A stretch of DNA of 64,000 nucleotides, taken from the NCBI RefSeq assembly GCF_001435955.1, contig NZ_AYYT01000003.1:107832-171831 (forward strand), in the 5' to 3' direction. Below are positions 40,339-53,621 of this stretch, piece by piece. The stretch comes from Ligilactobacillus salivarius DSM 20555 = ATCC 11741. Lineage in GTDB: Bacteria > Bacillota > Bacilli > Lactobacillales > Lactobacillaceae. A model generated the notes under the pieces. The model was not told the DNA's origin. It did no database searches and saw nothing but the letters and a program-made list of their open reading frames with translations. Position 1 is the stretch's first letter. Each line of letters begins with the position of its first letter. Position numbers and translations under genes: made by a program.

Positions 40339-40382
40339 GTATTATTTTTCTCAAATTGACTTTTGTAATTTTATCAAAATGG

Positions 40383-40391
40383 TGGTATTAT
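40383..40391 (+). promoter_or_regulatory. Extended -10 promoter of the atp operon
   Basis: TGGTATTAT, a TGN-extended -10; a TTGACT at 40356 is too far upstream (24 bp). The roughly 85-nt leader can form two small hairpins: TTCGAAGA / TCTTTGAA (from 40402) and CCAGT / ACTGG (from 40433). Confidence 0.6.
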
Positions 40392-40481
40392 CTTTTTAGT
40401 ATTCGAAGATTTATCCCGTCTTTGAATGCATACCAGTTGTTTTAAGCTCACTGGACAAAATTTGAAAAGAGGTGAGACTTG

Positions 40482-41195
40482 GTGAATGAAGGAACTCAAA
40501 TTGTAGAGTTTTTTGGAATTCCTTTTAATGTTGGTAATATTGTTTCTGGATTAGTTTCAGCGGTAATAGTATTCGTAGTATTATTTTGGTTATCTCGTAA
40601 AATTCAAATGAAACCTGTTGGTAGACAAAATGTTTTAGAATGGGTTGTAGATTTTACAAATGGTATTATAAAGAATGCTTTACCAGATGAAGAAGGAAAG
40701 CAGTTTGGTTTGTTAGCCTTTACCTTATTTGTTTTCATCTTTATCTCTAATCAGTTGGGATTAATAATAGAGCTTACGTTTAATGGAGTTGAATATGTGA
40801 AAAGTCCCACATCTTCTCCATTAACAACGTTAACTCTAGCATTTATGATACTAGTGTTATCCCATTATTTAGGAGTAAAGAAATTTGGTTTTAAGGGATA
40901 TTTTAAAAATACATTCCTTAGTCCAATGCCAGCATTATTACCTATTAGTATTTTTGAACAATTTACTAATTTTATAACATTGGCATTGCGTTTATATGGT
41001 AATATTTATGCCGGTGAAGTTTTGCTAAAATTAATTTACAATATGGCAAACTCTAAAGGTGTATTAACATATATACCTGCAATTCCATTGGAAATTATAT
41101 GGCAGGGATTCTCTGTCTTTATCGGAAGTATCCAAGCCTATGTCTTTGTCACATTGACAATGGTATACATCTCTCAAAAAGTTGAAAAAGAGTAA
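40482..41195 (+). CDS. atpB: F1Fo ATP synthase subunit a
   Basis: Membrane stator subunit forming the proton half-channels. 237 residues with five to six hydrophobic helices. The essential arginine lies in FITLALRLYGNIYAGEVLL. I chose GTG 40482, 7 nt after GAGGTG; TTG 40479 is only 4 nt away. First gene of atpBEFHAGDC; atpI is absent, as usual in lactobacilli. Confidence 0.96.
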   Translation: MNEGTQIVEFFGIPFNVGNIVSGLVSAVIVFVVLFWLSRKIQMKPVGRQNVLEWVVDFTNGIIKNALPDEEGKQFGLLAFTLFVFIFISNQLGLIIELTFNGVEYVKSPTSSPLTTLTLAFMILVLSHYLGVKKFGFKGYFKNTFLSPMPALLPISIFEQFTNFITLALRLYGNIYAGEVLLKLIYNMANSKGVLTYIPAIPLEIIWQGFSVFIGSIQAYVFVTLTMVYISQKVEKE

Positions 41196-41438
<243 letters not shown>

Positions 41439-41490
41439 TTCTCAATTTAATTAATTTAACAAATATTGGATTGAGGAGGTGTCAATAGTA

Positions 41491-42018
41491 ATGAACACAA
41501 CATTTTTACTAAGTGCTACTGAACAAGGTGTTGCATGGGGAGATTTTATTTTCTACATCGTAACGTTCTTGATTTTGCTTGCTCTAGTTAAAAAGTTTGC
41601 ATGGACTCCTATCACGGATATGATGGAAAAACGTGCAACAAAAATCTCTAATGATATTGATTCTGCTGAACAAGCGCGTCAAAAAGCAGAAGAGTTAGTT
41701 GAAAAACGAGATCTTGCTTTGAAAAACTCTCGTTCAGAAGCTTCTCAAATTATTGATCGTGCAAAGAAAAATGGAGAACAACAAAAGGCTAATATTGTAA
41801 GTTCAGCACATGAAGAAGTTCAGACAATGAAAGCTAATGCTAAGAAGGATATTCAACAAGAACGCCAAGAAGCATTAGATAGTGTAAAAAATGATGTGGC
41901 AGAGTTATCTATTGAAATTGCTTCGAAGATTATTCGTAAAGAACTAACTGCTGATGACCAAAAGGCCTTAGTTGATTCATATATCGAAGGGTTGGGAAAG
42001 CAAAATGAAACTAGATAA
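41491..42018 (+). CDS. atpF: F1Fo ATP synthase subunit b
   Basis: Peripheral stalk. 175 residues: one N-terminal membrane helix (about 14-32, [18 protein letters not shown]) and a long charged coiled coil ([20 protein letters not shown]...). ATG 41491 follows GAGGAGGTG; the GTG at 41481 region is part of that site. Its end overlaps atpH by 14 nt. Confidence 0.95.
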
Positions 42019-42547
42019 TGAAACGATAGTACATCGTTATGGAAAAGCCTTATTTGAACTTGCTGAAGAAATGAAAATAAGGAATGAATTTCATTCTGAA
42101 TTGCAAGAATATAAGAAGATACTCCAGAATGAACCACAGTTAAAAGTCTTTATGAGTAGTAATCAAATTAGTCCTGAAGCTAAATTAAAGATTATGGAAA
42201 TTTTGAAGAAGGATTCTTCAAAGTTAATGACTAATCTTTTAGATATGCTCTATGACTATGGTAGAATTACTAATTTAGAAGGCATTATTGATGAATTTGA
42301 CAGATTAAATGACGAATTCGAAAAGACAGTGCGTGCATCAGTCATAACTGCTATCGAATTAGATGAAGAACGCAAACAAAAACTAGCCTCTTCATTTGCT
42401 AATGTTGTTGGTGCAAAAAAAGTCATTATTGACCCTATTATCGATCCTGAGATTATAGGTGGAGTTATTTTGAAATCTGAAAGCTACATCTATGATGGAT
42501 CTATTAAAACAAAAATTGCACGCATTAAACGTCTATTATTAAAATGA
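42005..42547 (+). CDS. atpH: F1Fo ATP synthase subunit delta
   Basis: Links the b-stalk to the top of F1. 180 residues: helical N-terminal domain ([13 protein letters not shown]) and the conserved C-terminal [35 protein letters not shown] 42005 overlaps the end of atpF, with GGGAAAG just upstream; a longer in-frame start would overlap atpF much further. Confidence 0.95.
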
Positions 42548-42552
42548 TTTAA

Positions 42553-44079
<1,527 letters not shown>

Positions 44080-44098
44080 GAAAGGTTGGTGAAAACTA

Positions 44099-45028
44099 AT
44101 GCCAGCTTCTCTACAAGAAGTTAAACGTCGAATTGAATCGACTAAAAAAACTAGTCAAATTACCAGTGCGATGCAGATGGTTTCAACTGCTAAGCTTAGT
44201 CAAATTCAAAAGCATGCGACTAGTTATCAAGTTTATGCCACCAAAATTCGCAGTGTTATAACACATCTTTCTAAATCACATTTACTAGATTCAGTAAATA
44301 CTACTAGTAAAAATAGTGATGGAAAGGTAAACACTCTAGGAATGTTAAGGCAGCGTCCAGTAAAAACTACAGGGATTGTTGTCATTACTTCTGACCGTGG
44401 TTTAGTTGGAAGTTACAATAGTAATGTTATTAAAGAAACTCTCGAACTTATAGAAAATAATCATCATAGTACTGAAGATGTAGCTATTATAGCTATTGGA
44501 GGTACTGGAGCAGATTTCTTTAAGAAGAGAGGTTATAACGTTGCTTATGAGTACCGAGGAATAAGTGATATTCCTACTTACAAAGATGCTAGACCTTTAG
44601 TAGAGGCAATTGTAAGTATGTATGATAAAGAAGTATATGATGAATTATTCGTTTGTTACAGTCATTTTGTAAATACATTAACATCAGAATTTAGAGCTGA
44701 AAAAATGTTACCAGTTTCAGCTGAAAACATGGGACATGATGACTTAACAAGTAACGATGAAGGCTACAGTATTGAATACGAAACTGAGCCTTCTGAAGAT
44801 GCAATATTAGAAGTAGTTTTGCCACAGTATGCTGAATCTTTGGTATATGGTGCAATTCTTGATGCTAAAACATCTGAACATGCATCAAGTTCTACTGCAA
44901 TGAAATCTGCATCTGATAATGCTAAGGATATTATTTCTTCATTAGAATTGCAGTATAATCGTGCTCGTCAAAGTGCTATTACTACTGAAATCACAGAAAT
45001 TACAGGTGCTCAGGCTGCCTTAGAATAG
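44099..45028 (+). CDS. atpG: F1Fo ATP synthase subunit gamma
   Basis: Central rotor shaft. 309 residues, with N- and C-terminal helices forming the coiled coil ([55 protein letters not shown]) around a Rossmann-like middle. The central region includes [15 protein letters not shown]. Usual length for lactobacilli. Confidence 0.96.
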   Translation: MPASLQEVKRRIESTKKTSQITSAMQMVSTAKLSQIQKHATSYQVYATKIRSVITHLSKSHLLDSVNTTSKNSDGKVNTLGMLRQRPVKTTGIVVITSDRGLVGSYNSNVIKETLELIENNHHSTEDVAIIAIGGTGADFFKKRGYNVAYEYRGISDIPTYKDARPLVEAIVSMYDKEVYDELFVCYSHFVNTLTSEFRAEKMLPVSAENMGHDDLTSNDEGYSIEYETEPSEDAILEVVLPQYAESLVYGAILDAKTSEHASSSTAMKSASDNAKDIISSLELQYNRARQSAITTEITEITGAQAALE

Positions 45029-45031
45029 TAA

Positions 45032-46459
<1,428 letters not shown>

Positions 46460-46473
46460 GGAGGTAACGTCTG

Positions 46474-46893
46474 ATGGATGAAAAATCTATATTGACGATA
46501 AATGTCGTTACTCCTGATGGAAGTGTTTATGAAAATACTACGGATTTAGTTATTTGTAAAACTACTGTAGGTGAAATAGGTATAATGCCTAATCACTTAC
46601 CATTGCTGGCTTCTTTAGCTATTGATGAAGTTCGAGTAAAAGTTGATGATGAAAATTTTGATGAAATTGCTGTTAGTGGCGGATTTGTGGAATTTTCAGA
46701 CAATACTTTATCTGTTGTTGCTTCAGCTGCCGAAAGAAAAGAAACTATTGATGTTTCTCGTGCGGAACGTGCTAAGCAACGTGCTGAAAAGCGTATTGAA
46801 GAAGCTAAGAACGAAAATAATGACATTGATTTACGTAGAGCTGAAGTTTCCCTACGTAGAGCTATAAATCGATTGAACATTTCAAAACACTAA
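46474..46893 (+). CDS. atpC: F1Fo ATP synthase subunit epsilon
   Basis: Regulatory rotor subunit. 139 residues: N-terminal beta sandwich (VVTPDGSVYENTTDLVICKTTVGEIGIMPNHLPLLASL) and a two-helix C-terminal domain that can inhibit hydrolysis (AERAKQRAEKRIEEA, VSLRRAINRLNI). Last gene of the operon. Confidence 0.96.
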   Translation: MDEKSILTINVVTPDGSVYENTTDLVICKTTVGEIGIMPNHLPLLASLAIDEVRVKVDDENFDEIAVSGGFVEFSDNTLSVVASAAERKETIDVSRAERAKQRAEKRIEEAKNENNDIDLRRAEVSLRRAINRLNISKH

Positions 46894-46902
46894 TCATAAT
46901 AG

Positions 46903-46934
46903 AAAGACAGTATTTTTTGGATACTGTCTTTTTT
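46903..46934 (+). terminator. Terminator of the atp operon
   Basis: Perfect 11-bp stem AAAGACAGTAT / ATACTGTCTTT, 7-nt loop, T run. Confidence 0.93.
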
Positions 46935-46965
46935 ATGTAGAAAAATTTAAAATTTTATAAAAATC

Positions 46966-46994
46966 ATGACTTAATTTATAAATTATGCTATTAT
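46966..46994 (+). promoter_or_regulatory. Promoter of ywzB-murA
   Basis: ATGACT and a TGC-extended TATTAT separated by 17 bp. The -10 covers the in-frame ATG at 46993, which argues for the later ywzB start. Confidence 0.65.
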
Positions 46995-47028
46995 GAGTTC
47001 GATTAGTTTAGAAAGGAATAATATTAAT

Positions 47029-47259
47029 ATGTATTTAGGATTAATGGCAGTAGTTACAATTATTAGTCATTTTTTCTTCATAACACTCGTTTTTATAAGT
47101 TTTCAGGGATTAAGACTAGATTATTTTTTTAGTAAGGAAAAACAAGGAAAATTCCGATTAGCACTTGTACTTTTTTCTGTAGCTATCGGGTATTTAGCAA
47201 GTGAATTCTTCTTAAGTTTTATCGATAGTATTCGCAATTTGCTATTTTTAATTAAGTAA
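47029..47259 (+). CDS. ywzB: DUF1146 family membrane protein (YwzB)
   Basis: 76-residue protein with two predicted membrane helices (about 5-27 and 46-68), of the DUF1146 family. QGLRLDYFFSKEKQGKFRLALVLFSVAIGYLASEFFL matches YwzB. The position between atpC and murA is conserved in Bacilli; function unknown. ATG 47029 is chosen because the longer frame starts inside the promoter. Confidence 0.88.
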   Translation: MYLGLMAVVTIISHFFFITLVFISFQGLRLDYFFSKEKQGKFRLALVLFSVAIGYLASEFFLSFIDSIRNLLFLIK

Positions 47260-47278
47260 TGCAGAGTGAGGAATTGTA

Positions 47279-48604
47279 ATGGAAAAAATTGTAGTTCGTG
47301 GTGGAAATAAGTTAGAAGGAGAAGTAGAAATTGAAGGAGCTAAAAATGCAGTTCTTCCTATCTTAGCTGCAGCAATCTTGCCCAGCGAAGGAAGAACGAT
47401 TCTAACTAATGTTCCAATGCTATCTGATGTATATACTATGAATAATGTAATCAGATTTTTAAACGTTAAGGTTGGCTTTGATGAAAATGAAAAATCAGTT
47501 GAAATAGACGCAACTGGTAAATTATCATATGATGCACCATTCAAGTATGTTTCTAAAATGAGAGCATCGATTGTTGTGTTAGGACCATTATTAGCACGAT
47601 TAGGCAAAGCTAGAGTAGCAATGCCTGGAGGATGTGCTATAGGTTCTCGTCCAATAGACTTACATTTAAAAGGATTAGAATTGTTAGGAGCTAAAATTGA
47701 GCAACATAATGGTTACATAGATGCACATACCGATGGAAGATTGGTGGGAGCAAATATTTATTTAGATTTTCCAAGTGTTGGTGCTACTCAAAATATTATG
47801 ATGGCTGCTACTCTAGCTAAGGGCACAACTATTATTGAAAATGTTGCAAGAGAGCCAGAAATTGTAGATTTGGCTAATGTTTTAAATAAGATGGGAGCTA
47901 AAGTTTACGGAGCGGGTACTGAAAAAATCAAAATTATAGGTGTAGAAAGTTTACACGGAACTGAACATGCTATTATTCAAGATAGAATAGAAGCTGGAAC
48001 ATTTATGGTTGCTAGTGCTTTAACCCAAGGAAATGTTTTAATTAAAGAAGCAATTGCAGAACATAATATCCCATTGATTTCTAAACTAGAGGAAATGGGT
48101 GTAAAAGTTATCGAAGAAAATGAAGGCATTCGAATAATAGGACCTGAAAAATTGAAACCAACTACAGTTAAAACTTTACCTCATCCGGGTTTTCCTACGG
48201 ATATGCAACCACAAATTTCAATTTTGCAACTAGCTGCTGAGGGAACAAGTATTTTAACTGAAACTGTGTTTGAAAATAGATTCATGCATTTAGAAGAATT
48301 GAGAAGAATGAATGCTGATTTTAAAGTAGAAGGGAATTCGGTAGTTCTTCATGGGCCAACTGATTTCAATGGTGCCGAGGTAGCTGCTACTGATTTAAGG
48401 GCTGCAGCTGCGTTAGTTTTAGCAGGATTAGTTGCGAAAAATATTACTCAAGTTACTAATCTAAAGTATCTTGACAGAGGATATTATCATTTCCATCAAA
48501 AATTAGCTTCTTTAGGTGCTGATATTAAGAGAATTGATGATATTACTGATAGATCATTTGAAATAAAAAAGGAAAAATTAAAAAACGTCAATAACTTACA
48601 ATAA
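47279..48604 (+). CDS. murA: UDP-N-acetylglucosamine 1-carboxyvinyltransferase
   Basis: First committed step of peptidoglycan synthesis (enolpyruvyl transfer from PEP). 441 residues: an inverted alpha/beta EPSP-synthase fold. The active-site Cys119 lies in [19 protein letters not shown], so the fosfomycin target cysteine is retained. [13 protein letters not shown] and [11 protein letters not shown] also fit. Firmicutes usually carry two MurA paralogues; this one adjoins the atp operon, the place of murAA in B. subtilis. Confidence 0.96.
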   Translation: MEKIVVRGGNKLEGEVEIEGAKNAVLPILAAAILPSEGRTILTNVPMLSDVYTMNNVIRFLNVKVGFDENEKSVEIDATGKLSYDAPFKYVSKMRASIVVLGPLLARLGKARVAMPGGCAIGSRPIDLHLKGLELLGAKIEQHNGYIDAHTDGRLVGANIYLDFPSVGATQNIMMAATLAKGTTIIENVAREPEIVDLANVLNKMGAKVYGAGTEKIKIIGVESLHGTEHAIIQDRIEAGTFMVASALTQGNVLIKEAIAEHNIPLISKLEEMGVKVIEENEGIRIIGPEKLKPTTVKTLPHPGFPTDMQPQISILQLAAEGTSILTETVFENRFMHLEELRRMNADFKVEGNSVVLHGPTDFNGAEVAATDLRAAAALVLAGLVAKNITQVTNLKYLDRGYYHFHQKLASLGADIKRIDDITDRSFEIKKEKLKNVNNLQ

Positions 48605-48617
48605 CTAAGTTCTTAAT

Positions 48618-48661
48618 CCGTTAAATCAAATAAGATGGTTTAACGGTATTTTAGTGTTTTT
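48618..48661 (+). terminator. Probable terminator after murA
   Basis: Stem CCGTTAAA / TTTAACGG with a 13-nt loop and a T-rich, not continuous, tail. Confidence 0.65.
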
Positions 48662-48696
48662 AAATAGGAATTAAAATTAAAATTTAATCTTGTCTA

Positions 48697-48705
48697 TGGT
48701 ATAAT
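48697..48705 (+). promoter_or_regulatory. Extended -10 promoter of mbl-yidD-DUF2969-rodA
   Basis: TGGTATAAT, perfect extended -10, about 57 bp before mbl. No consensus -35. Confidence 0.75.
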
Positions 48706-48761
48706 AAGCTAGATATATTATTAATTTGATAAATAAAATTTAGTAAAAGGAGATTTCTCTT

Positions 48762-49748
48762 ATGGTGAAGGATATAGGTATCGACTTGGGTACTGCTAAT
48801 GTTTTAATAAATGTTAAAGGTAGAGGTATTGTCCTTAATGAGCCATCAGTTGTTGCTATAGATACTAAGAGTGGCAGGGTTCTTTCTGTTGGATCTGAAG
48901 CATATCAAATGGTTGGTAGAACACCTAGTAATATTCGTGCAATTCGTCCTTTAAAAGATGGAGTAATTGCTGATTTTGATATGACTGAGCAAATGTTGTC
49001 CTACTTTATAAAAAAATTAAACGTTAAAGGTTTCATGTCTCGTCCTAACATTTTAATTTGTTGTCCTACTAACACTACAGATATTGAAAGAAAAGCAATT
49101 AGACAAGCAGCGGAAAAATCTGGTGGTGGTAGTAAGGTATACTTGGAAGAAGAACCTAAAGTTGCAGCAATTGGTGCAGGTTTAGATGTTTTCCAACCAC
49201 ATGGAAATATGGTAATTGATATCGGTGGTGGGACTAGTGATATAGCAGTACTATCACTAGGAGATATTGTTGTAAGTCGTTCATTACGTGCAGCTGGAGA
49301 TAAATTAAATAGTGATATCGCAAATTACGTAAGAAATAAACATAACTTAATTATAGGTGAAAGAACTGCTGAAAAAGTAAAAATGGAAATAGGTTCTGTA
49401 CTAAAAGGACACAGAGATGAAACATTTAGTGTACGTGGTAGAAATGTAGTTGATGGATTACCTAAGACTATTACGATGACTTCTGATGAAACGGAAGAAG
49501 CAATGCATGATACGATGCAAGCTATGATTTCTGCTGCTAAAGATCTATTAAGTACGACTCCTCCAGAATTAGCTTCAGATATCATTGATAGAGGAATTGT
49601 TATTACTGGTGGTGGTGCGTTGTTAGATGGAATAGACATGTTGTTCTCAGAGAATTTGAAGGTACCAGTTATGATTTCAGAAACTCCATTGGATGATGTT
49701 GCTTTAGGAACAGGAAAATTACTTGACCATATTGAAAAATCAAATTAA
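48762..49748 (+). CDS. mbl: MreB/Mbl actin-like cell-shape protein
   Basis: Bacterial actin that guides lateral wall synthesis. 328 residues. ATP-binding motifs: [18 protein letters not shown] (phosphate 1), [20 protein letters not shown] (phosphate 2), [15 protein letters not shown] (adenosine). The family cannot be split safely into MreB and Mbl by eye, but the position after murA without mreC or mreD and with yidD and rodA next favours Mbl. Confidence 0.93.
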   Translation: MVKDIGIDLGTANVLINVKGRGIVLNEPSVVAIDTKSGRVLSVGSEAYQMVGRTPSNIRAIRPLKDGVIADFDMTEQMLSYFIKKLNVKGFMSRPNILICCPTNTTDIERKAIRQAAEKSGGGSKVYLEEEPKVAAIGAGLDVFQPHGNMVIDIGGGTSDIAVLSLGDIVVSRSLRAAGDKLNSDIANYVRNKHNLIIGERTAEKVKMEIGSVLKGHRDETFSVRGRNVVDGLPKTITMTSDETEEAMHDTMQAMISAAKDLLSTTPPELASDIIDRGIVITGGGALLDGIDMLFSENLKVPVMISETPLDDVALGTGKLLDHIEKSN

Positions 49749-49986
49749 TAAGGGAATAATATTCTTAATAAGATGTTATCAAAAGTATATTTCTCCTATG
49801 TTTCCACCAACGTGTAGATATTATCCAACTTGTTCTAACTACGCAATAGATGCAATAAAAAAGCATGGTGTTGTTAAAGGAATTATAATGGGGATTTTTA
49901 GGATTTTGAGATGTAATCCATTTGTAGAGGGTGGAGTAGATGTTGTTCCGGAGAAGTTTACAATTTTTAGAAATGATGATAAGTAG
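49723..49986 (+). CDS. yidD: Membrane protein insertion efficiency factor YidD
   Basis: 87-residue basic protein of the YidD family, thought to aid membrane insertion at the YidC/Sec site. The signature [30 protein letters not shown] with three cysteines is complete, followed by [20 protein letters not shown]. It overlaps the end of mbl by 26 nt. Start choice is TTG 49723 (AGGA 7 nt before) or TTG 49732; no ATG fits. In many bacteria yidD sits next to rnpA instead. Confidence 0.88.
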   Translation: MTILKNQINKGIIFLIRCYQKYISPMFPPTCRYYPTCSNYAIDAIKKHGVVKGIIMGIFRILRCNPFVEGGVDVVPEKFTIFRNDDK

Positions 49987-49997
49987 GAGGATTTTTT

Positions 49998-50219
49998 GTG
50001 TCGAAACGAGAAAAGAATATTGAAATACTTGAAGTCGAAAAAATTGTTGATAATAATACAATTACAGAACTAACTACTAAGGATCAAGAAGTGATCGGTA
50101 GAATTTTGCAAGATGGAAAAAGATATATTGCAGAATTGAAAAATGGTGAAACTTTTAGAGTCAGTTCACAAGCTGAAGCAATGGAAATTTTATTAAGAGA
50201 ATATCATTTGCATAGATAA
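49998..50219 (+). CDS. DUF2969 family protein
   Basis: 73-residue soluble, charged protein of the DUF2969 family, known to me mainly from Lactobacillaceae. MSKREKNIEILEVE at the N-terminus and IAELKNGETFRVSSQAEAMEILLREYHLH at the end fit. Start GTG 49998 after TAGGAGG. Function unknown; the place between yidD and rodA suggests a link to envelope growth, which is inference only. Confidence 0.8.
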   Translation: MSKREKNIEILEVEKIVDNNTITELTTKDQEVIGRILQDGKRYIAELKNGETFRVSSQAEAMEILLREYHLHR

Positions 50220-50290
50220 TAAGCTACGAACAGTAAAAGTTAATAGCGTACCAATATAACTAATTTGTTAGACAAAGGAGAAGGATAGTA

Positions 50291-51493
50291 GTGCAGGATA
50301 GACAGTCGCGAGAACGTCGTGAAGAAGAAGACGCACGAATAGATTGGGGAATCATTCTATCTGTTATGGTTCTTGCAATAATAGGAATGCTTTCAATTTA
50401 TGTTGCTGCAAGTCATGACACTAGTACAATGAGTGTACCAAGAACACTTATTTCTCAAGCTATGTGGTATGCAATAGGGATAGGTGCAATTATATTTATT
50501 ATGCAGTTTGATGCTGAACAATTGTGGAAAGTAGCCCCTATTGCGTATGGTTTAGGTATTACTTTGTTAGTTTTGGTTTTGATTTTTTATAGTAGAGCTT
50601 ATGCTTTAAAGACTGGGGCTAAAAGTTGGTTGGCTTTCGGGCCTTTGACTTTTCAACCGTCTGAAGTGATGAAACCTGCCTATATTTTAATGTTAGGTAG
50701 GGTGGTTGCACAGCATAATGCAGAGTTTTATGAACATACTATTAAAACAGATTGGAATTTAATAGGAAAGTTGGCTCTATGGACATTACCGGTTGCTGTA
50801 TTGTTGAAATTACAAAATGACTTCGGTACAATGTTAGTTTTCTTTGCTATTCTCAGTGGTGTGATTTTAGTTTCAGGTGTTTCTTGGAAGATATTAGCGC
50901 CTCTTTTTGGAGGTGCTGCCTTCTTAGGAACCGCAGGTATTTTATTAGCTGTTTATGGGAGAAATTTATTAATGGCAATAGGTTTCAAAGCCTATCAATT
51001 TGCTAGAATTGAAGCTTGGTTGAACCCATCTGCATCCACTACGGGTAATAGTTATCAATTATGGCAAAGTATGAAAGCTATTGGATCAGGACAGTTATTT
51101 GGTACTGGATTTAATCATTCTAATGTATATGTTCCTGTTAGAGAATCGGATATGATATTTTCTGTTATAGGTGAAAATTTTGGATTCATTGGTGGATGCA
51201 TTTTGATTTTTATATATCTATTACTTATTTTCCAAATGATTCAGGTTACCTTTGATACTAGAAATGAATTTTATGCGTATATTTCTACAGGTGTTATTAT
51301 GATGATCTTATTCCACGTTTTTGAAAATATTGGTATGAGTATTGGATTATTACCATTAACAGGTATTCCTCTACCATTTATAAGCCAAGGTGGATCTGCT
51401 TTAATTGCAAACATGATAGGTATAGGATTAATAATGTCCATGAGATACCATAATAAGAGCTATATGTTTAGCAGTAGTAAGGAATTTCGTTAA
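50291..51493 (+). CDS. rodA: SEDS-family peptidoglycan polymerase RodA
   Basis: Glycosyltransferase of the elongation machinery, working with a class B PBP. 400 residues, about ten membrane helices after a charged N-terminus (about 1-18). Diagnostic segments are KSWLAFGPLTFQPSEVMKPAYI, ESDMIFSVIGENFGFIGG and the C-terminal LPLTGIPLPFISQGGSALIANMIGIGL. Start GTG 50291. FtsW and RodA are close relatives; the mbl neighbourhood favours RodA. Confidence 0.92.
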   Translation: MQDRQSRERREEEDARIDWGIILSVMVLAIIGMLSIYVAASHDTSTMSVPRTLISQAMWYAIGIGAIIFIMQFDAEQLWKVAPIAYGLGITLLVLVLIFYSRAYALKTGAKSWLAFGPLTFQPSEVMKPAYILMLGRVVAQHNAEFYEHTIKTDWNLIGKLALWTLPVAVLLKLQNDFGTMLVFFAILSGVILVSGVSWKILAPLFGGAAFLGTAGILLAVYGRNLLMAIGFKAYQFARIEAWLNPSASTTGNSYQLWQSMKAIGSGQLFGTGFNHSNVYVPVRESDMIFSVIGENFGFIGGCILIFIYLLLIFQMIQVTFDTRNEFYAYISTGVIMMILFHVFENIGMSIGLLPLTGIPLPFISQGGSALIANMIGIGLIMSMRYHNKSYMFSSSKEFR

Positions 51494-51517
51494 TACATAC
51501 TGAGGTGAGAATAAATT

Positions 51518-51871
51518 ATGTTAAAGGTTTATTGTTATAAAAAATGTAGTACATGTAAAAAAGCAATTAAATGGCTAGATAATCATAGTATTGATTATAA
51601 ATATTATGAGATTACTGAAGAAAGACCTCAGGAAGATTTATTCAAGTTATGGTTACAAGATACAGAAAAAAAGGTAACATATTTCTTTAATACTAGTGGT
51701 AACTTATATAGAACAATGAATCTAAAAGATAAATTGAAGGAGTTATCAATCGAAGAAAAAGCAAAGTTGTTAGCTGACAACGGAATGTTAATCAAAAGAC
51801 CTTTAGTAATAAAAGATGATGGTAGTGTGCTTTGTGGCTTTAAAGAAGAAAAGTACAAAGAATTTTTATAA
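51518..51871 (+). CDS. Spx/ArsC-like (YffB-type) thioredoxin-fold protein
   Basis: 117 residues of the ArsC/Spx family, with the redox pair C10-x-x-C13 in YKKCSTCKKAIKWL and the RPLVIKDDGSVLCGF segment. The ArsC arginine triad is not evident, so arsenate reduction is unlikely; Spx is longer and differs at the C-terminus. Labelled arsenate reductase family in databases; true role unknown. Monocistronic, with a strong terminator after it. Confidence 0.85.
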   Translation: MLKVYCYKKCSTCKKAIKWLDNHSIDYKYYEITEERPQEDLFKLWLQDTEKKVTYFFNTSGNLYRTMNLKDKLKELSIEEKAKLLADNGMLIKRPLVIKDDGSVLCGFKEEKYKEFL

Positions 51872-51890
51872 AAAGTAATTCTAAAATTGA

Positions 51891-51940
51891 AAATTCGAAC
51901 TATAATTTATTAATCTAATAATTATGGTTCGAATTTTTTT
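51891..51940 (+). terminator. Terminator after the Spx/ArsC-like gene
   Basis: 17-bp stem AAATTCGAACTATAATT / AATTATGGTTCGAATTT with one G-U pair, then a T run. Confidence 0.9.
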
Positions 51941-52026
51941 ATTAGATTAATATGATAATTTACTTGTGGTGCAATCTAATTTTTAATACAATAATGACAG
52001 AAGGAAATTATGGGGAGGTAGGCACG

Positions 52027-52881
52027 ATGGATGGAATAGATTTTTTGATAGAATTTTTAAATGATTATTATAAGGCAAAATTAAAAAATATTCATGATAT
52101 TGCTGGTAATGTCCATTTATCTGGATATAGTGAATTATATAAAAAAGATTTATTTGTTAAGATTTTTAGTAATAAAGATATGTTTTACGCTGAACAACAT
52201 GTAAATCAAGTATATTATCCTGAGATTTATCTAGATAGTGTGATTTTTGAAGATAATTATGTAGTAGTTCTTAAGGATAGACAATTAGAGGACACGGATA
52301 AGAAAAAAATCTCTAGAGAACAAGCTTATTTATATGGTAATTTATTAGCAGATTTCCATAATAAATTAACAGGAAATGTATCTGTTTATGAAGATAAAAA
52401 TTCATTAGGTGAACAAATAGATACTTTAGTAAAAACGCTGCAAAACACAGAATATATAGATGATATTAATGTTGTAAATAAAATTATTAAAGAACGTCTT
52501 GAAAAAGCACAATTGGAGTATGAATTATTACCAAGAGTAGTGTTGCATGGTGACTTTAGTATTAGGAATATAAAAAAATATCAAGATCAAGTAATATTAA
52601 TTGATTTTGAACGTTCTCGTATTGGAGTAGCATATCAAGATTTTGTGAAGTTCTTTTTTAATGAAGTAAAAGATTTGGATTTAAGAAATGCTTTCTTGAA
52701 GGGCTATAGAGAAAATAGACCATTTGAAATTCCTAGTGAAACTCTTCAAAGTGTATTATTATTTAAAACAGCATTAGAGATATTGAATTTTCATCTATCA
52801 CATCCTGAGAAAAAATTTGGGAGAATGGCTGATGATATGTTAGTAGCTATTAGGGAAGATAAGGGCTTTTTAGAATTGTAA
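52027..52881 (+). CDS. Aminoglycoside/choline kinase-like phosphotransferase
   Basis: 284 residues of the APH protein kinase-like fold. The catalytic loop is HGDFSIRNIKKYQDQ and the metal-binding motif VILIDFERSRIG; N-terminal residues form a short beta sheet with EQHVNQVYYPEIY. No glycine-rich loop is obvious, which is common in the family. Substrate unknown: fructosamine, choline or an amino sugar are possible; antibiotic resistance is not implied. ATG 52027 follows GGGGAGGT; longer in-frame starts lack a ribosome site. Confidence 0.75.
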   Translation: MDGIDFLIEFLNDYYKAKLKNIHDIAGNVHLSGYSELYKKDLFVKIFSNKDMFYAEQHVNQVYYPEIYLDSVIFEDNYVVVLKDRQLEDTDKKKISREQAYLYGNLLADFHNKLTGNVSVYEDKNSLGEQIDTLVKTLQNTEYIDDINVVNKIIKERLEKAQLEYELLPRVVLHGDFSIRNIKKYQDQVILIDFERSRIGVAYQDFVKFFFNEVKDLDLRNAFLKGYRENRPFEIPSETLQSVLLFKTALEILNFHLSHPEKKFGRMADDMLVAIREDKGFLEL

Positions 52882-52943
52882 TACGGCTACTTTATGACTG
52901 GTAATTTATATATTAATAAAAATTTGATAAGTTTACTTGCATT

Positions 52944-52949
52944 TATAAT
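52944..52949 (+). promoter_or_regulatory. Possible -10 element for gmk-rpoZ
   Basis: TATAAT 54 bp before gmk, with TTGATA only 14 bp upstream, so promoter strength is uncertain. Confidence 0.4.
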
Positions 52950-53002
52950 GAAGATAGTGCATTATTAATTTTAGTACATATTAAATAGGAGTTTTTTAAT
53001 TC

Positions 53003-53620
53003 ATGGCTAAAAGAGGTATGTTGATTGTTCTTTCTGGCCCTTCAGGTGTTGGAAAAGGAACTGTCAGAAAAGAGATATTTTCACAACCAGGTAATAAATT
53101 TCATTATTCTGTTTCTATGACAACAAGAGAAATGCGTCCTGGAGAAGTAAACGGTAAAGATTACTATTTTGTATCAAAGGAAGAATTTGAACAAGAAATT
53201 GCTGCTGGACAAATGCTAGAGTATGCACAATACGTAGATAATTATTATGGTACTCCATTGAAGTATGTTAATGAGATGCTTGATAGTGGTAAGGATGTAT
53301 TTTTAGAGATTGAAGTTAAAGGTGCTATGCAAGTTAGAGAAAAGGCTCCGGATGGCTTATTTATTTTCCTTACACCACCAGATTTGATGGAGTTGAGACA
53401 GCGCATTATTAATCGAGGTACTGATGATATTGATACTATTAATAAACGTATGAAAAAAGCAGTAGATGAGATAGAAATGATGCAAAATTATGATTATGCT
53501 GTTGTAAATGACGAAGTTGAGAAGGCAGCCGAAAAAATTAAAACAATAATTAGAGCAGAACGCTGGAGAGTAAAGCGTTTCTTGCCAGACTATCGAAAAC
53601 AGTTAGGAGAGTTGAATTAA
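53003..53620 (+). CDS. gmk: Guanylate kinase
   Basis: Phosphorylates GMP to GDP. 205 residues. P-loop [13 protein letters not shown]-binding [22 protein letters not shown] and the lid region are intact. The gene is followed 1 nt later by rpoZ; in relatives both link to the stringent response since GMK is a (p)ppGpp target. Confidence 0.97.
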
Positions 53621-53621
53621 A

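Noticed and set aside
51518..51871. Arsenate reductase ArsC
   Set aside because: CxxC is present but the ArsC arginine pattern is not seen; only family-level naming is justified.
52027..52881. Aminoglycoside resistance gene
   Set aside because: Only the general APH fold motifs are visible; no close match to a resistance enzyme can be claimed.
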